From Enterococcus nangangensis (GTDB lineage Bacteria; Bacillota; Bacilli; Lactobacillales; Enterococcaceae): a DNA stretch of 45,211 nucleotides. The notes under the pieces were generated by a model. That model had not been told where the DNA came from and did no database searches. It was given only the letters and a program-made list of their open reading frames with translations. A program made the translations under genes and the position numbers. This document shows positions 26,318-33,821 of the stretch, one piece after another. The stretch covers positions 1 through 45,211 of the forward strand of contig NZ_BJDR01000015.1 in assembly GCF_005405245.1 (NCBI RefSeq), in the 5' to 3' direction. Each line of letters begins with the position of its first letter. The first letter of the stretch is position 1.

Positions 26318-27556
26318 TTGGGGACAAGTAAGAAAAAATTAGTGCGGCCAGAGGTTTTAGCACCAGCCGGCACGTTAGAAAAATTAAAAACGGCGATTCA
26401 TTACGGCGCCGATGCAGTTTATATTGGCGGCAATGCCTACAGTTTGCGGACGCGCGCCGGCAACTTTACCTATGAAGAAATGGCAGAAGGTCTGGCTTAC
26501 GCCCGCGCCCACAACGCGAAAGTTTATGTGGCCGCCAACATGGTGACCCATGAAGGCAACGAAAAAGGAGCTGGGGAATTTTTCCGCAAAGTGCGGGATA
26601 TTGGCATTGATGCGGTGATCGTCAGTGATCCAGCTTTAATTGAAATTGCCATTACGGAAGCACCAGGGCTAGCAGTCCATTTGTCCACGCAAGCCTCAGC
26701 AACCAACTGGGAAACGCTGGAATTTTGGCGCAAGGAAGGGTTGGAACGCGTGGTTTTGGCGCGGGAAGTTTCCATGGCGGAAATTGAAGCGATTCGGGCC
26801 AAAACTTCAGTAGAAATTGAAGCTTTTATTCACGGAGCCATGTGTATTTCTTATTCTGGTCGGTGTGTGTTGTCTAATCACATGTCGATGCGGGATGCCA
26901 ACCGCGGCGGCTGCAGTCAGTCTTGTCGTTGGAAGTACGAATTGTACGACATGCCTTTTGGGGAAGAACGGCGCCCCGTCAAAGGAAAAGTTGCCGAAGA
27001 ATTTTCCATGAGTGCGGTGGATATGACCATGATTGAACACATTCCCGAATTAATTCAAAACGGCGTCAACAGTTTTAAAATTGAGGGCCGCATGAAATCC
27101 ATTCATTATGTTTCGACGGTTTCTAACGTCTATAAAGCCGCTGTCGACAGCTATATGGCCGACCCTGATAATTACGTCTGCAAGCAAGAGTGGATTGACG
27201 AGTTATGGAAGGTTGCGCAACGAGAGTTAGCCACTGGTTTTTACTTTAAAACGCCAACGGAAAACGAACAACTCTTTGGACCACGGCGGAAAATTCCTGT
27301 TTACAAATTTATCGGGGAAGTTTTAGCCTATGATCCGGCGACTAAAATGGCCACCATTCGTCAGCGCAATCATTTTTCGGTTGGCGATGAAATTGAATTT
27401 TACGGGCCGGGCTTCCATCATTTCCACCAAACGGTAACGGAAATGACCAATGAAGAGGGCGAGTCCATTGACCGCGCACCAAATCCCATGATGCTTTTAC
27501 ACATGCCGGTAGCAGAACCGGTGGCTGTCGGGGATATGATTCGTAAGAAAAAATAA
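26318..27556 (+). CDS. U32 family protein, TrhP2 (YrrO)-like
   Basis: 412 residues, similar in length to Bacillus YrrO (TrhP2). Begins PEVLAPAGTLEKLKTAIHYG and carries the full U32 signature: EAFIHGAMCISYSGRC followed by NRGGCSQSCRW, with Cys residues that may hold an iron-sulphur cluster in this family. The TTG at 26318 is chosen as start because GGGAGG lies 7-8 bases upstream; a GTG at 26342 lacks one. Forms an operon with the preceding U32 gene. tRNA wobble-uridine hydroxylation is inferred from the pairing. Confidence 0.82.
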   Translation: MGTSKKKLVRPEVLAPAGTLEKLKTAIHYGADAVYIGGNAYSLRTRAGNFTYEEMAEGLAYARAHNAKVYVAANMVTHEGNEKGAGEFFRKVRDIGIDAVIVSDPALIEIAITEAPGLAVHLSTQASATNWETLEFWRKEGLERVVLAREVSMAEIEAIRAKTSVEIEAFIHGAMCISYSGRCVLSNHMSMRDANRGGCSQSCRWKYELYDMPFGEERRPVKGKVAEEFSMSAVDMTMIEHIPELIQNGVNSFKIEGRMKSIHYVSTVSNVYKAAVDSYMADPDNYVCKQEWIDELWKVAQRELATGFYFKTPTENEQLFGPRRKIPVYKFIGEVLAYDPATKMATIRQRNHFSVGDEIEFYGPGFHHFHQTVTEMTNEEGESIDRAPNPMMLLHMPVAEPVAVGDMIRKKK

Positions 27557-27569
27557 ATTATTTCAGAAG

Positions 27570-27606
27570 CTAGTCCTATCCAGTTAAAGATAGGGCTATT
27601 TTCTTT
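27570..27606 (+). terminator. Terminator of the U32 operon
   Basis: TAGTCCTATC pairs with GATAGGGCTA, followed by TTTTCTTT. Confidence 0.8.
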
Positions 27607-27694
27607 AACAAAACCTGATGTTAACCAGCGTTGCTAGCGGCAACGGCTGATTTTTCATACAATGGAAGTAAGAAAAAGAAAGCAGGGATAGCTG

Positions 27695-28216
27695 ATGTTA
27701 AGTAAAAATATTAAAGCAAGCCGCCAAGCAAAAGGATTTTCGCAAGAAGAACTGGCAAAAAGAGTGCATGTGGTGCGGCAAACTATTTCTAAATGGGAAC
27801 AAGGATTGTCGGTACCAGATGCGCATTTATTAATCGCCCTCGCCGACGCCTTGGAGACGTCAGTCAGCACTTTGCTAGGAGCTACAACTGCGGAGAAGGA
27901 GACGCCAGCCCATGATCAGGACGTAACCGTTCTGGCTGAAAAATTGGCATTAATTAACTTACAACTAGCGCAAAAAAGTGAGACTAGACGAAAAATTTTG
28001 CGGGGACTTCTGCTGGCTTTGTGCGGCCTGATTGTCTTAACTTTTGTCCTGATTATTAAGTTCAAGTCGCCGTATTTAACGTGGGATTACAGCAATCCAG
28101 AAACGGCGGTGGTGGGTGTCGGATTACACGCCTTGGAGTGGCTTTTTGTGCGCTTGGCGCCCTTTGTTTTGTTAGGCGCCCTTGTGGGTATTTTCTTGAT
28201 GCGGAAAAAAGGATAG
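27695..28216 (+). CDS. Membrane-bound XRE-family regulator
   Basis: 173 residues. Residues about 5-60 form a Cro/CI-type helix-turn-helix (SQEELAKRVHVVRQTISKWE); after a linker come two hydrophobic segments (about 108-128 and 145-168). Such HTH-plus-transmembrane proteins are common in Firmicutes and are thought to tether DNA binding to the membrane. Stand-alone gene. The short frame that continues after its stop (to 28293) is in another phase and is probably not part of it. Target genes not known; the adjacent Hol-Tox locus is a possibility only by position. Confidence 0.8.
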   Translation: MLSKNIKASRQAKGFSQEELAKRVHVVRQTISKWEQGLSVPDAHLLIALADALETSVSTLLGATTAEKETPAHDQDVTVLAEKLALINLQLAQKSETRRKILRGLLLALCGLIVLTFVLIIKFKSPYLTWDYSNPETAVVGVGLHALEWLFVRLAPFVLLGALVGIFLMRKKG

Positions 28217-28298
28217 GGATTACTTATCTTACGGAAGACTACGAAAAAGAAACTGCTGAAGAAGCGAGCCAAGAAAAAATGATGTTGGCATAATTAAA

Positions 28299-28331
28299 AA
28301 ACCTTCAGCGCCAAAGGATTGCTGAAGGTTA
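28299..28331 (-). terminator. Terminator-like hairpin after the XRE gene
   Basis: AACCTTCAGC and its complement around an 11-base loop. The T run is on the minus-strand side only, so it would stop minus-strand transcripts reading through from the toxin locus; on the plus strand it lacks a T tract. Confidence 0.5.
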
Positions 28332-28357
28332 AGACAGTAAGGAGCTTGTCGCTAATT

Positions 28358-28386
28358 TTGCGTATCGCCCAAAGAGATGCTATAAT
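28358..28386 (+). promoter_or_regulatory. Promoter of the Hol-Tox antisense RNA
   Basis: TTGCGT (28358-28363), exactly 17 bases, TATAAT (28381-28386), with the extended -10 TGC just before it. Confidence 0.75.
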
Positions 28387-28392
28387 GCATAT

Positions 28393-28501
28393 GTAAAGAG
28401 AGATATGCGCTAACATACCTCTCTCGTAGAACCGTTTAAGACGGTAGCTTAGGGTTAAAGAAATAACCGTTTCTCGCTAAAGTAGACGGTTATTTCTTTT
28501 T
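28393..28501 (+). ncRNA. Antisense RNA (type I antitoxin) of the Hol-Tox locus
   Basis: Predicted RNA of about 109 bases from the promoter above. It has a 5' hairpin (GAGAG/CTCTC, about 28397-28424), a small ACCGT/ACGGT hairpin (28431-28445) and a strong bidirectional terminator with arms 28457-28470 and 28486-28499. The terminator covers the stop codon and last bases of the convergent toxin ORF, so the two RNAs share complementary 3' ends. This is the known plan of Fst and TxpA/RatA-type antitoxin RNAs. Confidence 0.7.
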
Positions 28502-28594
28502 GTCATTTTTAAGCAATGTTACAACCAGACTAATCAAAGCAATGGTAAACATACCAAAGCCCAGCATAGTCTGGATTGTTTCATATGCAGACAA
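28490..28594 (-). CDS. Putative holin-like toxin (Hol-Tox), type I toxin
   Basis: A 34-residue peptide from a TTG start with AAAGGAG (28602-28608) 7 bases upstream. It begins SAYETIQTMLGFGMF, continues as one membrane helix and ends in a basic tail LLKNDKKK, the layout and wording of the Hol-Tox family (short membrane peptides of Firmicutes controlled by antisense RNA). A minus-strand promoter with an extended TATAAT box lies at 28687-28692, giving a 5' leader of about 85 bases. Membrane depolarisation at high expression is known for related toxins and inferred here. Confidence 0.78.
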   Translation of the reverse strand: MSAYETIQTMLGFGMFTIALISLVVTLLKNDKKK

Positions 28595-28686
28595 AAGGCA
28601 TCTCCTTTCTTAGATTTCAGCGCTACATACATAAGCACCACCACCTTCCAAAAGATAGCCACCGTCATTAACTTTTCTACCGTCAC

Positions 28687-28715
28687 ATTATAGCATATTT
28701 AAGTACCCATAGTTA
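28687..28715 (-). promoter_or_regulatory. Promoter of the Hol-Tox toxin mRNA
   Basis: Minus-strand TGCTATAAT (extended -10; box 28687-28692). The -35 at 17-base spacing (TAACTA) is poor. Confidence 0.55.
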
Positions 28716-28841
28716 GCCTTCTTAGGCGGGGCAGCTCCACCAACCATTAAAAATTTAATAACTTTTATTTTTTACACCTTAAGTCCGAGGTCAGCTGCTC
28801 ATTTTTTTGCTACACTAGGTAGAAATGAAGGAGGGGTTCAC

Positions 28842-29762
28842 TTGGGAAAAACACCTTTAGTGGTGGAGCAGCTAACGAAAAAGGTCAAGAACAAGACCAT
28901 CGTCCATGATGTTTCCTTTACACTAACCGCAGGGAAAATTACCGGTTTATTGGGACCAAACGGCGCAGGGAAAACGACGATTATTCGTTTGTTGGTGGGA
29001 TTGATGCAACCGACAACCGGCAAAATTGAAATCACCGGCGCACCGTTACAGCAGGACTTTGCCAAGGCGATGCGGGAAATTGGTTCGATTATCGAGACAC
29101 CAGAGTTTTATAATTATTTGACGGGGACGGAAAATTTACGTATCTTAGCGAAAATGTCAGACCGGACCATCACAGAAGAACGGATTCAAGAAGTACTGGC
29201 TTTTGTGCATTTAAAAGAGCAAAAGGATCAAAAAGTGCGGACGTATTCACTAGGGATGCGGCAACGTTTAGGCGTAGCCCAAGCGATGGTCCACAATCCT
29301 CGCGTTTTAATTTTTGATGAGCCTATGAATGGACTAGATCCAGCTGGGATGCGGGAGTTCCGGGAATTATTATTTCAATTGGCTAAAGAAGGTGTAGCAA
29401 TTTTAATTTCTTCCCACCAATTGAGTGAAATTGAAATTTTATGTGATGAGTTAATTATTTTACAAAAAGGTGTGGTGACTCGTCAAGAAAGCTTGCAAAA
29501 AACCACCGCTGACTTAGTGACGACCGGACTCTTGCATATTGAAACTAGCGACAATGAAAAAGCCGCCGCTCTCTTAACGACTGCCGGCTATCAAGTGACG
29601 GTAGCAGAGGACGTCTTGCGTCTCCACTTAATGACAGATACCCGTGGCGCCATTGTGAAGTTGTTGGTGGAAGCCCAACTAGATGTCTTAACCATTATGC
29701 TAGAAAAACCAACCTTAGAGGACAACTTCTTAAATTGGACGAAAGGTGGAGAATTAGTATGA
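28842..29762 (+). CDS. ABC transporter ATP-binding protein (BcrA-like)
   Basis: 306 residues. Nucleotide-binding domain with Walker A GPNGAGKTT (residues about 40-48), signature YSLGMRQRLG, Walker B VLIFDEPMNGLD and the H-loop SSHQLSE, followed by an 80-residue C-terminal extension typical of BcrA/YxlF-type exporters. The TTG start at 28842 has GGAGGGG upstream. Overlaps the permease gene by four bases (ATGA), so both are made together. The transported compound cannot be told; relatives export peptide antibiotics or act in cell-envelope stress. Confidence 0.9.
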   Translation: MGKTPLVVEQLTKKVKNKTIVHDVSFTLTAGKITGLLGPNGAGKTTIIRLLVGLMQPTTGKIEITGAPLQQDFAKAMREIGSIIETPEFYNYLTGTENLRILAKMSDRTITEERIQEVLAFVHLKEQKDQKVRTYSLGMRQRLGVAQAMVHNPRVLIFDEPMNGLDPAGMREFRELLFQLAKEGVAILISSHQLSEIEILCDELIILQKGVVTRQESLQKTTADLVTTGLLHIETSDNEKAAALLTTAGYQVTVAEDVLRLHLMTDTRGAIVKLLVEAQLDVLTIMLEKPTLEDNFLNWTKGGELV

Positions 29763-30580
29763 TGAACTTGATTCATTTAGAACTCTTTAAACTACGAAAG
29801 AAAAAAATTAGTTGGGTAGTTCCCTTAATTGTACTTATTTTGAGTATTTTATATTTAGCGGCAATTCGCAACTTTTCAATGGAAGTTCCAGATTCCGGCA
29901 GCTTTTTAGCCGGCTTGATGGGCTTACCCACGTTAATGAACTTAGGTATCGTAGTGATTGCTTCTGGCATGGTTTCAGCCGAATTTTCTAAAGGGACAGT
30001 AAAATTTTTACTGATTCGCCCGTACACCCGCAGTCAAATTTTGTTGGCGAAATTTATCGTGATGATTATCTACAGTCTCGTGTTTAGTGTCTTACTTTTC
30101 GCAGCGACTTTGGCTTTAACCAATATCTTTTTACAACCACAATCACCAATGGTCCAAATCGAAACGTATCAACAGCCGGCTCTAATTGCCGCCTTGACGC
30201 AGCTGGGTTTAAACTTTTTCTTAATTCTTTTTTACTTAGCCATCGTCTTCTTATTACAAACTTTAACCCGCTCACAAGCGCTAGCCGTGGGTTTTGGCGT
30301 GGCCTTTTTATTCGGCAGCTCGGTGTTAAGCATGATTAATATGTTAATCATGACGAAGTACCCTTGGTTCAAATGGAACCCCCTAAACTTTTTACAAATT
30401 AAAGATTCCGTCATGGAAGGTTACGCAGAAGCCATGAAGCATTACAGTGTTGGCGTGGATAAAGTCGCTAACCTTTACGTGTCCACTTGGCAAATGGCCT
30501 TGGGGCTAGTCTTGAGTTCACTAGTCGTCTACCTTTTAGCCAATTTAATTTTCAAAAAGCGGGACGTCACTTTAACTTAA
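29759..30580 (+). CDS. ABC-2 type permease
   Basis: 273 residues with six predicted membrane spans: one near residues 20-40, then four in the middle and one near the C-terminus (LVLSSLVVYLLANLIF). The N-terminus MMNLIHLELFKLRKKK is typical of ABC-2 permeases partnering BcrA-like ATPases. The stop-start overlap with the ATPase gene fixes the start near 29759. The operon ends at the hairpin at 30582. Confidence 0.88.
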   Translation: MMNLIHLELFKLRKKKISWVVPLIVLILSILYLAAIRNFSMEVPDSGSFLAGLMGLPTLMNLGIVVIASGMVSAEFSKGTVKFLLIRPYTRSQILLAKFIVMIIYSLVFSVLLFAATLALTNIFLQPQSPMVQIETYQQPALIAALTQLGLNFFLILFYLAIVFLLQTLTRSQALAVGFGVAFLFGSSVLSMINMLIMTKYPWFKWNPLNFLQIKDSVMEGYAEAMKHYSVGVDKVANLYVSTWQMALGLVLSSLVVYLLANLIFKKRDVTLT

Positions 30581-30581
30581 A

Positions 30582-30624
30582 TAAAAAATGGTTGATGGAA
30601 ATATTCCGTCAGCCATTTTTATTT
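30582..30624 (+). terminator. Terminator of the ABC transporter operon
   Basis: AAAAAATGGTTGATGGAA pairs imperfectly with TTCCGTCAGCCATTTTT. Confidence 0.8.
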
Positions 30625-30661
30625 ATAAAGAAATATTGTTATTTTATTTAAATTAAAAAGT

Positions 30662-30723
30662 GATGAACAACACTATTTATTATTTAAAATAGTATTGTTC
30701 ATCGTTATTGAAAGTGCTATCAT
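30662..30723 (+). promoter_or_regulatory. Large palindrome at the M20 peptidase promoter
   Basis: A near-perfect 42-base inverted repeat (30662-30703) with GATGAACAA ends. Its right arm supplies the -35 TTGTTC (30695-30700), which is 17 bases from the extended -10 TGCTATCAT (box 30718-30723). A third AGTGATGAAC half-site follows at about 30732-30740. It resembles an operator for a dimeric repressor; no T run follows, so it is not a terminator. Confidence 0.6.
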
Positions 30724-30764
30724 TTAAGTGCAGTGATGAACTATAACTTATTAGGAGGCGCTTT

Positions 30765-31904
30765 ATGGGAAAAACGAGAATGCTAAATACATTTATTGAA
30801 ATGGTAAAAATCGATTCAGAGACTTGGCACGAACAAGAAATGCACCGTTATTTACTGGATAAATTTCAATCGTTAGGGTTAACCACTTTTGAAGATAACA
30901 GTATGGCAACCACCAAATTAGGCTCTAATAACTTAGTAGCGAAACTAGCAGGGACCCTTGATGCAGAACCGATTTTCTTTTCTTCCCACACGGATACAGT
31001 GGTCCCAGGGAAAGGAATTGAAGTAGAAGAGCGGGACGGCATGCTTTACTCCAAAGGCGAAACGATTTTAGGCGCTGACGATAAAGCGGGTATTGCCATT
31101 ATGTTGGAAGCTATCCAAAGAATTCAAGAAGAAGGCATTGAAACTGGACCATTAGAATTCGTTTTATCCCCAGGGGAAGAATTAGGTTTAGTAGGAGCTT
31201 CAGCTTTAGACTTCAGTTTATTGGAAGCGAAACGGGGCTATGTTTTAGATAGTGCTGGCGAAGTCGGTCGGGTAACGATTGCTAGTCCATACTTATTCAA
31301 GTATAACGTGACGATTACTGGAAAATCCGCCCACGCTGGTTTAGCACCAGAAACCGGAATTTCTTGTGTGGACATTTTAACGCAAGCTTTGCCTAAAATT
31401 AAAACGGGTCGTCTTGATGCGGAAACCACAGCCAACATCGGTTCCATCCATGGCGGTGAAGTAACCAACATCGTCTTAGACAAATTGACGGTTTACGGTG
31501 AAGTGCGTTCCATCGATTTAAGTAAGGTAGAAACTTTATTAGACGAAATGAAAGAAGCCTTTGAAACGGCAGCTGTGGAAATGGGCGGCTCAGTGGAAAT
31601 TGAAATCAATCAATATGCTACCGGTTTTAGAATCAACAAAGAGCAAAAAGTGATGCAAACGTTGCAAACAGCGTGTGATCAATTAGGTCTGACAGTGCAA
31701 GAAGAAGTTAGCGGTGGCGGTAGTGATGCGAATGCTTTCAATGCCAATGGCTTAGAAGCAGTGAACTTATCCATCGGTTACGAAGAAATTCACACGGTGA
31801 AGGAATATGTTTCCATTGCCGAAATGGAAAAAGCGGTGGACTTAGTGGTGGAATTAATTAAAACGGTGGCCACAGTTAAAACGCCAGAATTAGTAACGAA
31901 CTAA
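30765..31904 (+). CDS. M20 family peptidase, PepT-like
   Basis: 379 residues, a cytosolic zinc peptidase close to the PepT-like group (Bacillus YqjE). Seen: the first metal/catalytic motif SSHTDTVVPG (residues about 73-82), GADDKAGIA with bridging Asp, SPGEELGLVGA with the catalytic and metal Glu pair, and a dimerisation domain in the middle. Ribosome site AGGAGG. Followed by its own terminator, then by an M29 aminopeptidase, both likely for peptide use. Could be a tripeptidase or other dipeptidase; substrate is uncertain. Confidence 0.88.
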   Translation: MGKTRMLNTFIEMVKIDSETWHEQEMHRYLLDKFQSLGLTTFEDNSMATTKLGSNNLVAKLAGTLDAEPIFFSSHTDTVVPGKGIEVEERDGMLYSKGETILGADDKAGIAIMLEAIQRIQEEGIETGPLEFVLSPGEELGLVGASALDFSLLEAKRGYVLDSAGEVGRVTIASPYLFKYNVTITGKSAHAGLAPETGISCVDILTQALPKIKTGRLDAETTANIGSIHGGEVTNIVLDKLTVYGEVRSIDLSKVETLLDEMKEAFETAAVEMGGSVEIEINQYATGFRINKEQKVMQTLQTACDQLGLTVQEEVSGGGSDANAFNANGLEAVNLSIGYEEIHTVKEYVSIAEMEKAVDLVVELIKTVATVKTPELVTN

Positions 31905-31917
31905 GCAAGAAATAAAT

Positions 31918-31957
31918 AGTCGGCAGTTCGTGCTTTCAACGAATTGTCGACTTTTTT
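31918..31957 (+). terminator. Terminator of the M20 peptidase gene
   Basis: AGTCGGCAGTTCGT pairs with ACGAATTGTCGACT, followed by TTTTT. Confidence 0.85.
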
Positions 31958-31975
31958 CAAAGGAGAGGACTATTG

Positions 31976-33220
31976 ATGGAACCACAAGAATTTCAACATT
32001 ACTTAGGAAAATACGCACAGTTGATTGTGGAATTTGGAATTAACGTACAGCCCGGCCAAACTGTCGTTTTACAAGCGCGGGTTAATCAATATCCCTTAGC
32101 GCGCCTGATTGTTAAAGAAGCTTACGCCAAAGGAGCCAGCGAAGTCGTCGTCAACTGGGAAGACGATTTTATTCAAAAAGAAACTTTGCTTCACGCCGAC
32201 GAAAAAGTAATTGGCGAGGTGCCGGAGGATGTCATGTTGCAAGGGAAACGGCTCTTAGCCAAAGGCGCTAGCCGCATCAACTTGGTTTCTTCGGCACCAG
32301 ACGCTTATGCCGGCGTACCGCAAGAGCGCTTAGCTTTGTTCCAACAAGCGACTAATAAAAAATTAGCCGGTTTTCGCAATGCGGCGCAAGCCAACAAAGT
32401 TTGTTGGAACTTATCAGGTGCCGCCAGTCCAGAGTGGGCGGCTAAAGTGTTCCCGGAACTGCCAGCCGCTGAACAAGTTCCCGCTTTATGGGATGAAATT
32501 TTTAAAACGACGCGTATTTATACGCCAGATTCCATTGCGGCGTGGCGACATCACCGGGATATTTTAGTGGCAAAAGCGCAAGAACTAAACGCGGAACAAT
32601 TTAACGCCTTGCATTTTACGGCAGAGGGTACGGACCTAGTGGTGGGGTTGCCGAAAAATCATTTTTGGGATGCTGCCAGCAGCACTAGTGTCAGTGGCGT
32701 GAACTTTATGGCCAACATGCCGACAGAAGAAGTCTTCACCGCACCCGATGCTCAGCGGGTGGACGGCATCGTGAAAAGCACTAAACCTTTAAGTTATCTT
32801 GGAACGATTATTGAAGGGATTACTTTAACCTTTAAAGATGGGGCAGTCGTCGCCGGTCACGCGGAAAAAGGCGATGAAGTGTTGCAAAGTTTATTGCAAG
32901 TGGACGAAGGCTCCCGCCGTTTGGGAGAAGTCGCTTTGGTGCCTGATGAGTCACCAATTTCCCAAAGTAATATTACCTTTTACACGACCCTCTTTGATGA
33001 AAATGCTTCGAACCACTTAGCGTTAGGGGCAGCTTACGCCTTTAACTTGCAAGGTGGCGAAAAGATGAAAGAAGAAGAATTGATTGCTGCTGGTCTGAAC
33101 CGCAGTCAAGTGCACGTGGACTTTATGATTGGTTCACCCAACACTAATATTGACGGCGTGCGGGCAGATGGCACGCGGGTACCACTTTTTAGAAACGGCA
33201 ACTGGGCCGTAACGGAATAA
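31976..33220 (+). CDS. M29 family aminopeptidase (PepS/AmpS-like)
   Basis: 414 residues, the normal size for this metallo-aminopeptidase family. ATG 31976 follows AAAGGAGAGG. Typical C-terminal segments are present: HFTAEGTDLVVGLPKNHFW, FTAPDAQRVDGIV, a GDEVLQSLLQVDEGSRRLGEVA stretch with metal-binding Glu, NASNHLALGAAYAF with His, and HVDFMIGSPNTNIDG near the end with His and Asp. Cytosolic; releases N-terminal residues from peptides. Single gene, bounded by terminators on both sides. Confidence 0.9.
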   Translation: MEPQEFQHYLGKYAQLIVEFGINVQPGQTVVLQARVNQYPLARLIVKEAYAKGASEVVVNWEDDFIQKETLLHADEKVIGEVPEDVMLQGKRLLAKGASRINLVSSAPDAYAGVPQERLALFQQATNKKLAGFRNAAQANKVCWNLSGAASPEWAAKVFPELPAAEQVPALWDEIFKTTRIYTPDSIAAWRHHRDILVAKAQELNAEQFNALHFTAEGTDLVVGLPKNHFWDAASSTSVSGVNFMANMPTEEVFTAPDAQRVDGIVKSTKPLSYLGTIIEGITLTFKDGAVVAGHAEKGDEVLQSLLQVDEGSRRLGEVALVPDESPISQSNITFYTTLFDENASNHLALGAAYAFNLQGGEKMKEEELIAAGLNRSQVHVDFMIGSPNTNIDGVRADGTRVPLFRNGNWAVTE

Positions 33221-33292
33221 AAAAAGACTGATTGTTAAACGGGTTAGTCCTCTGTCTTTGAGGATTAACTTGTTGACGATCAGTCTTTTTTG
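33220..33292. terminator. Long bidirectional terminator
   Basis: A long imperfect hairpin (outer arms AAAAAAGACTGAT and ATCAGTCTTTTTT, inner TCCTC/GAGGA) between convergent genes, with T runs on both strands. Confidence 0.85.
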
Positions 33293-33295
33293 TTT

Positions 33296-33679
33296 TTATT
33301 TTTCTTCATCAATTTCAGCTAAAACGGCGGCTGGTAAATCTTCTCTGGCCACCTCGCGATAGGTTTTCACGTAAGCGCCTTTAATGTCGATGGCTAAATA
33401 GTGATCCACTTGTAATTCTTTCATGCCCATAAACGCAATGGGCCGCGTCCCACCATCTTTGGTTACGGCCATTTGCTGATAAAAAGCCATCCCATGATGA
33501 TCCACCTTTTGCGGCGCTACCGTTTTCACGTAGACCGTACTGGGGCGCACTAAGGGATTCAAAGAATCCACGGCACTGGCAATGTCACTAGTGCTGTTGG
33601 TGGTAGCAACTTTAGCCCCGAAACCCACCAACAAAGGCAAACCAATAATCAAAACGAGAGCGTAAACAATTTTTTTCAT
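33296..33679 (-). CDS. YxeA-like (DUF1093) exported protein
   Basis: 127 residues from ATG 33679, which has GGAGG 6 bases upstream. A hydrophobic N-terminal signal or anchor (KKIVYALVLIIGLPLLVGFG) precedes a small domain with YVKT, a central AVTKDGGTRPIAFMG and a final KGAYVKTYREVAREDLP, which fits the YxeA/DUF1093 family of small OB-fold exported proteins. Function of the family is not known. Single gene convergent with the M29 peptidase. Confidence 0.72.
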   Translation of the reverse strand: MKKIVYALVLIIGLPLLVGFGAKVATTNSTSDIASAVDSLNPLVRPSTVYVKTVAPQKVDHHGMAFYQQMAVTKDGGTRPIAFMGMKELQVDHYLAIDIKGAYVKTYREVAREDLPAAVLAEIDEEK

Positions 33680-33821
33680 CACATTCCTCCATAATCTTAA
33701 CTTACCATGAAAAAATGTTCTGCACCTCTGGCGTCAGGCGGAAAAGTTGCTAGGACTTGCGACGTAAAAAAGCCAAAACTAGCCGGACTCTAACGAATCC
33801 AGCATCGGTTTAACTTTTAGT

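Noticed and set aside
28081-28293. Frame running past the XRE gene stop (TYLTEDYEKETAEE...)
   Set aside because: Different frame from the XRE gene, whose end MRKKG is natural; no ribosome site. A frameshifted tail cannot be excluded but is not supported.
30662-30703. Palindrome before the M20 peptidase as a terminator
   Set aside because: No T run follows and a separate terminator already ends the ABC operon at 30624.
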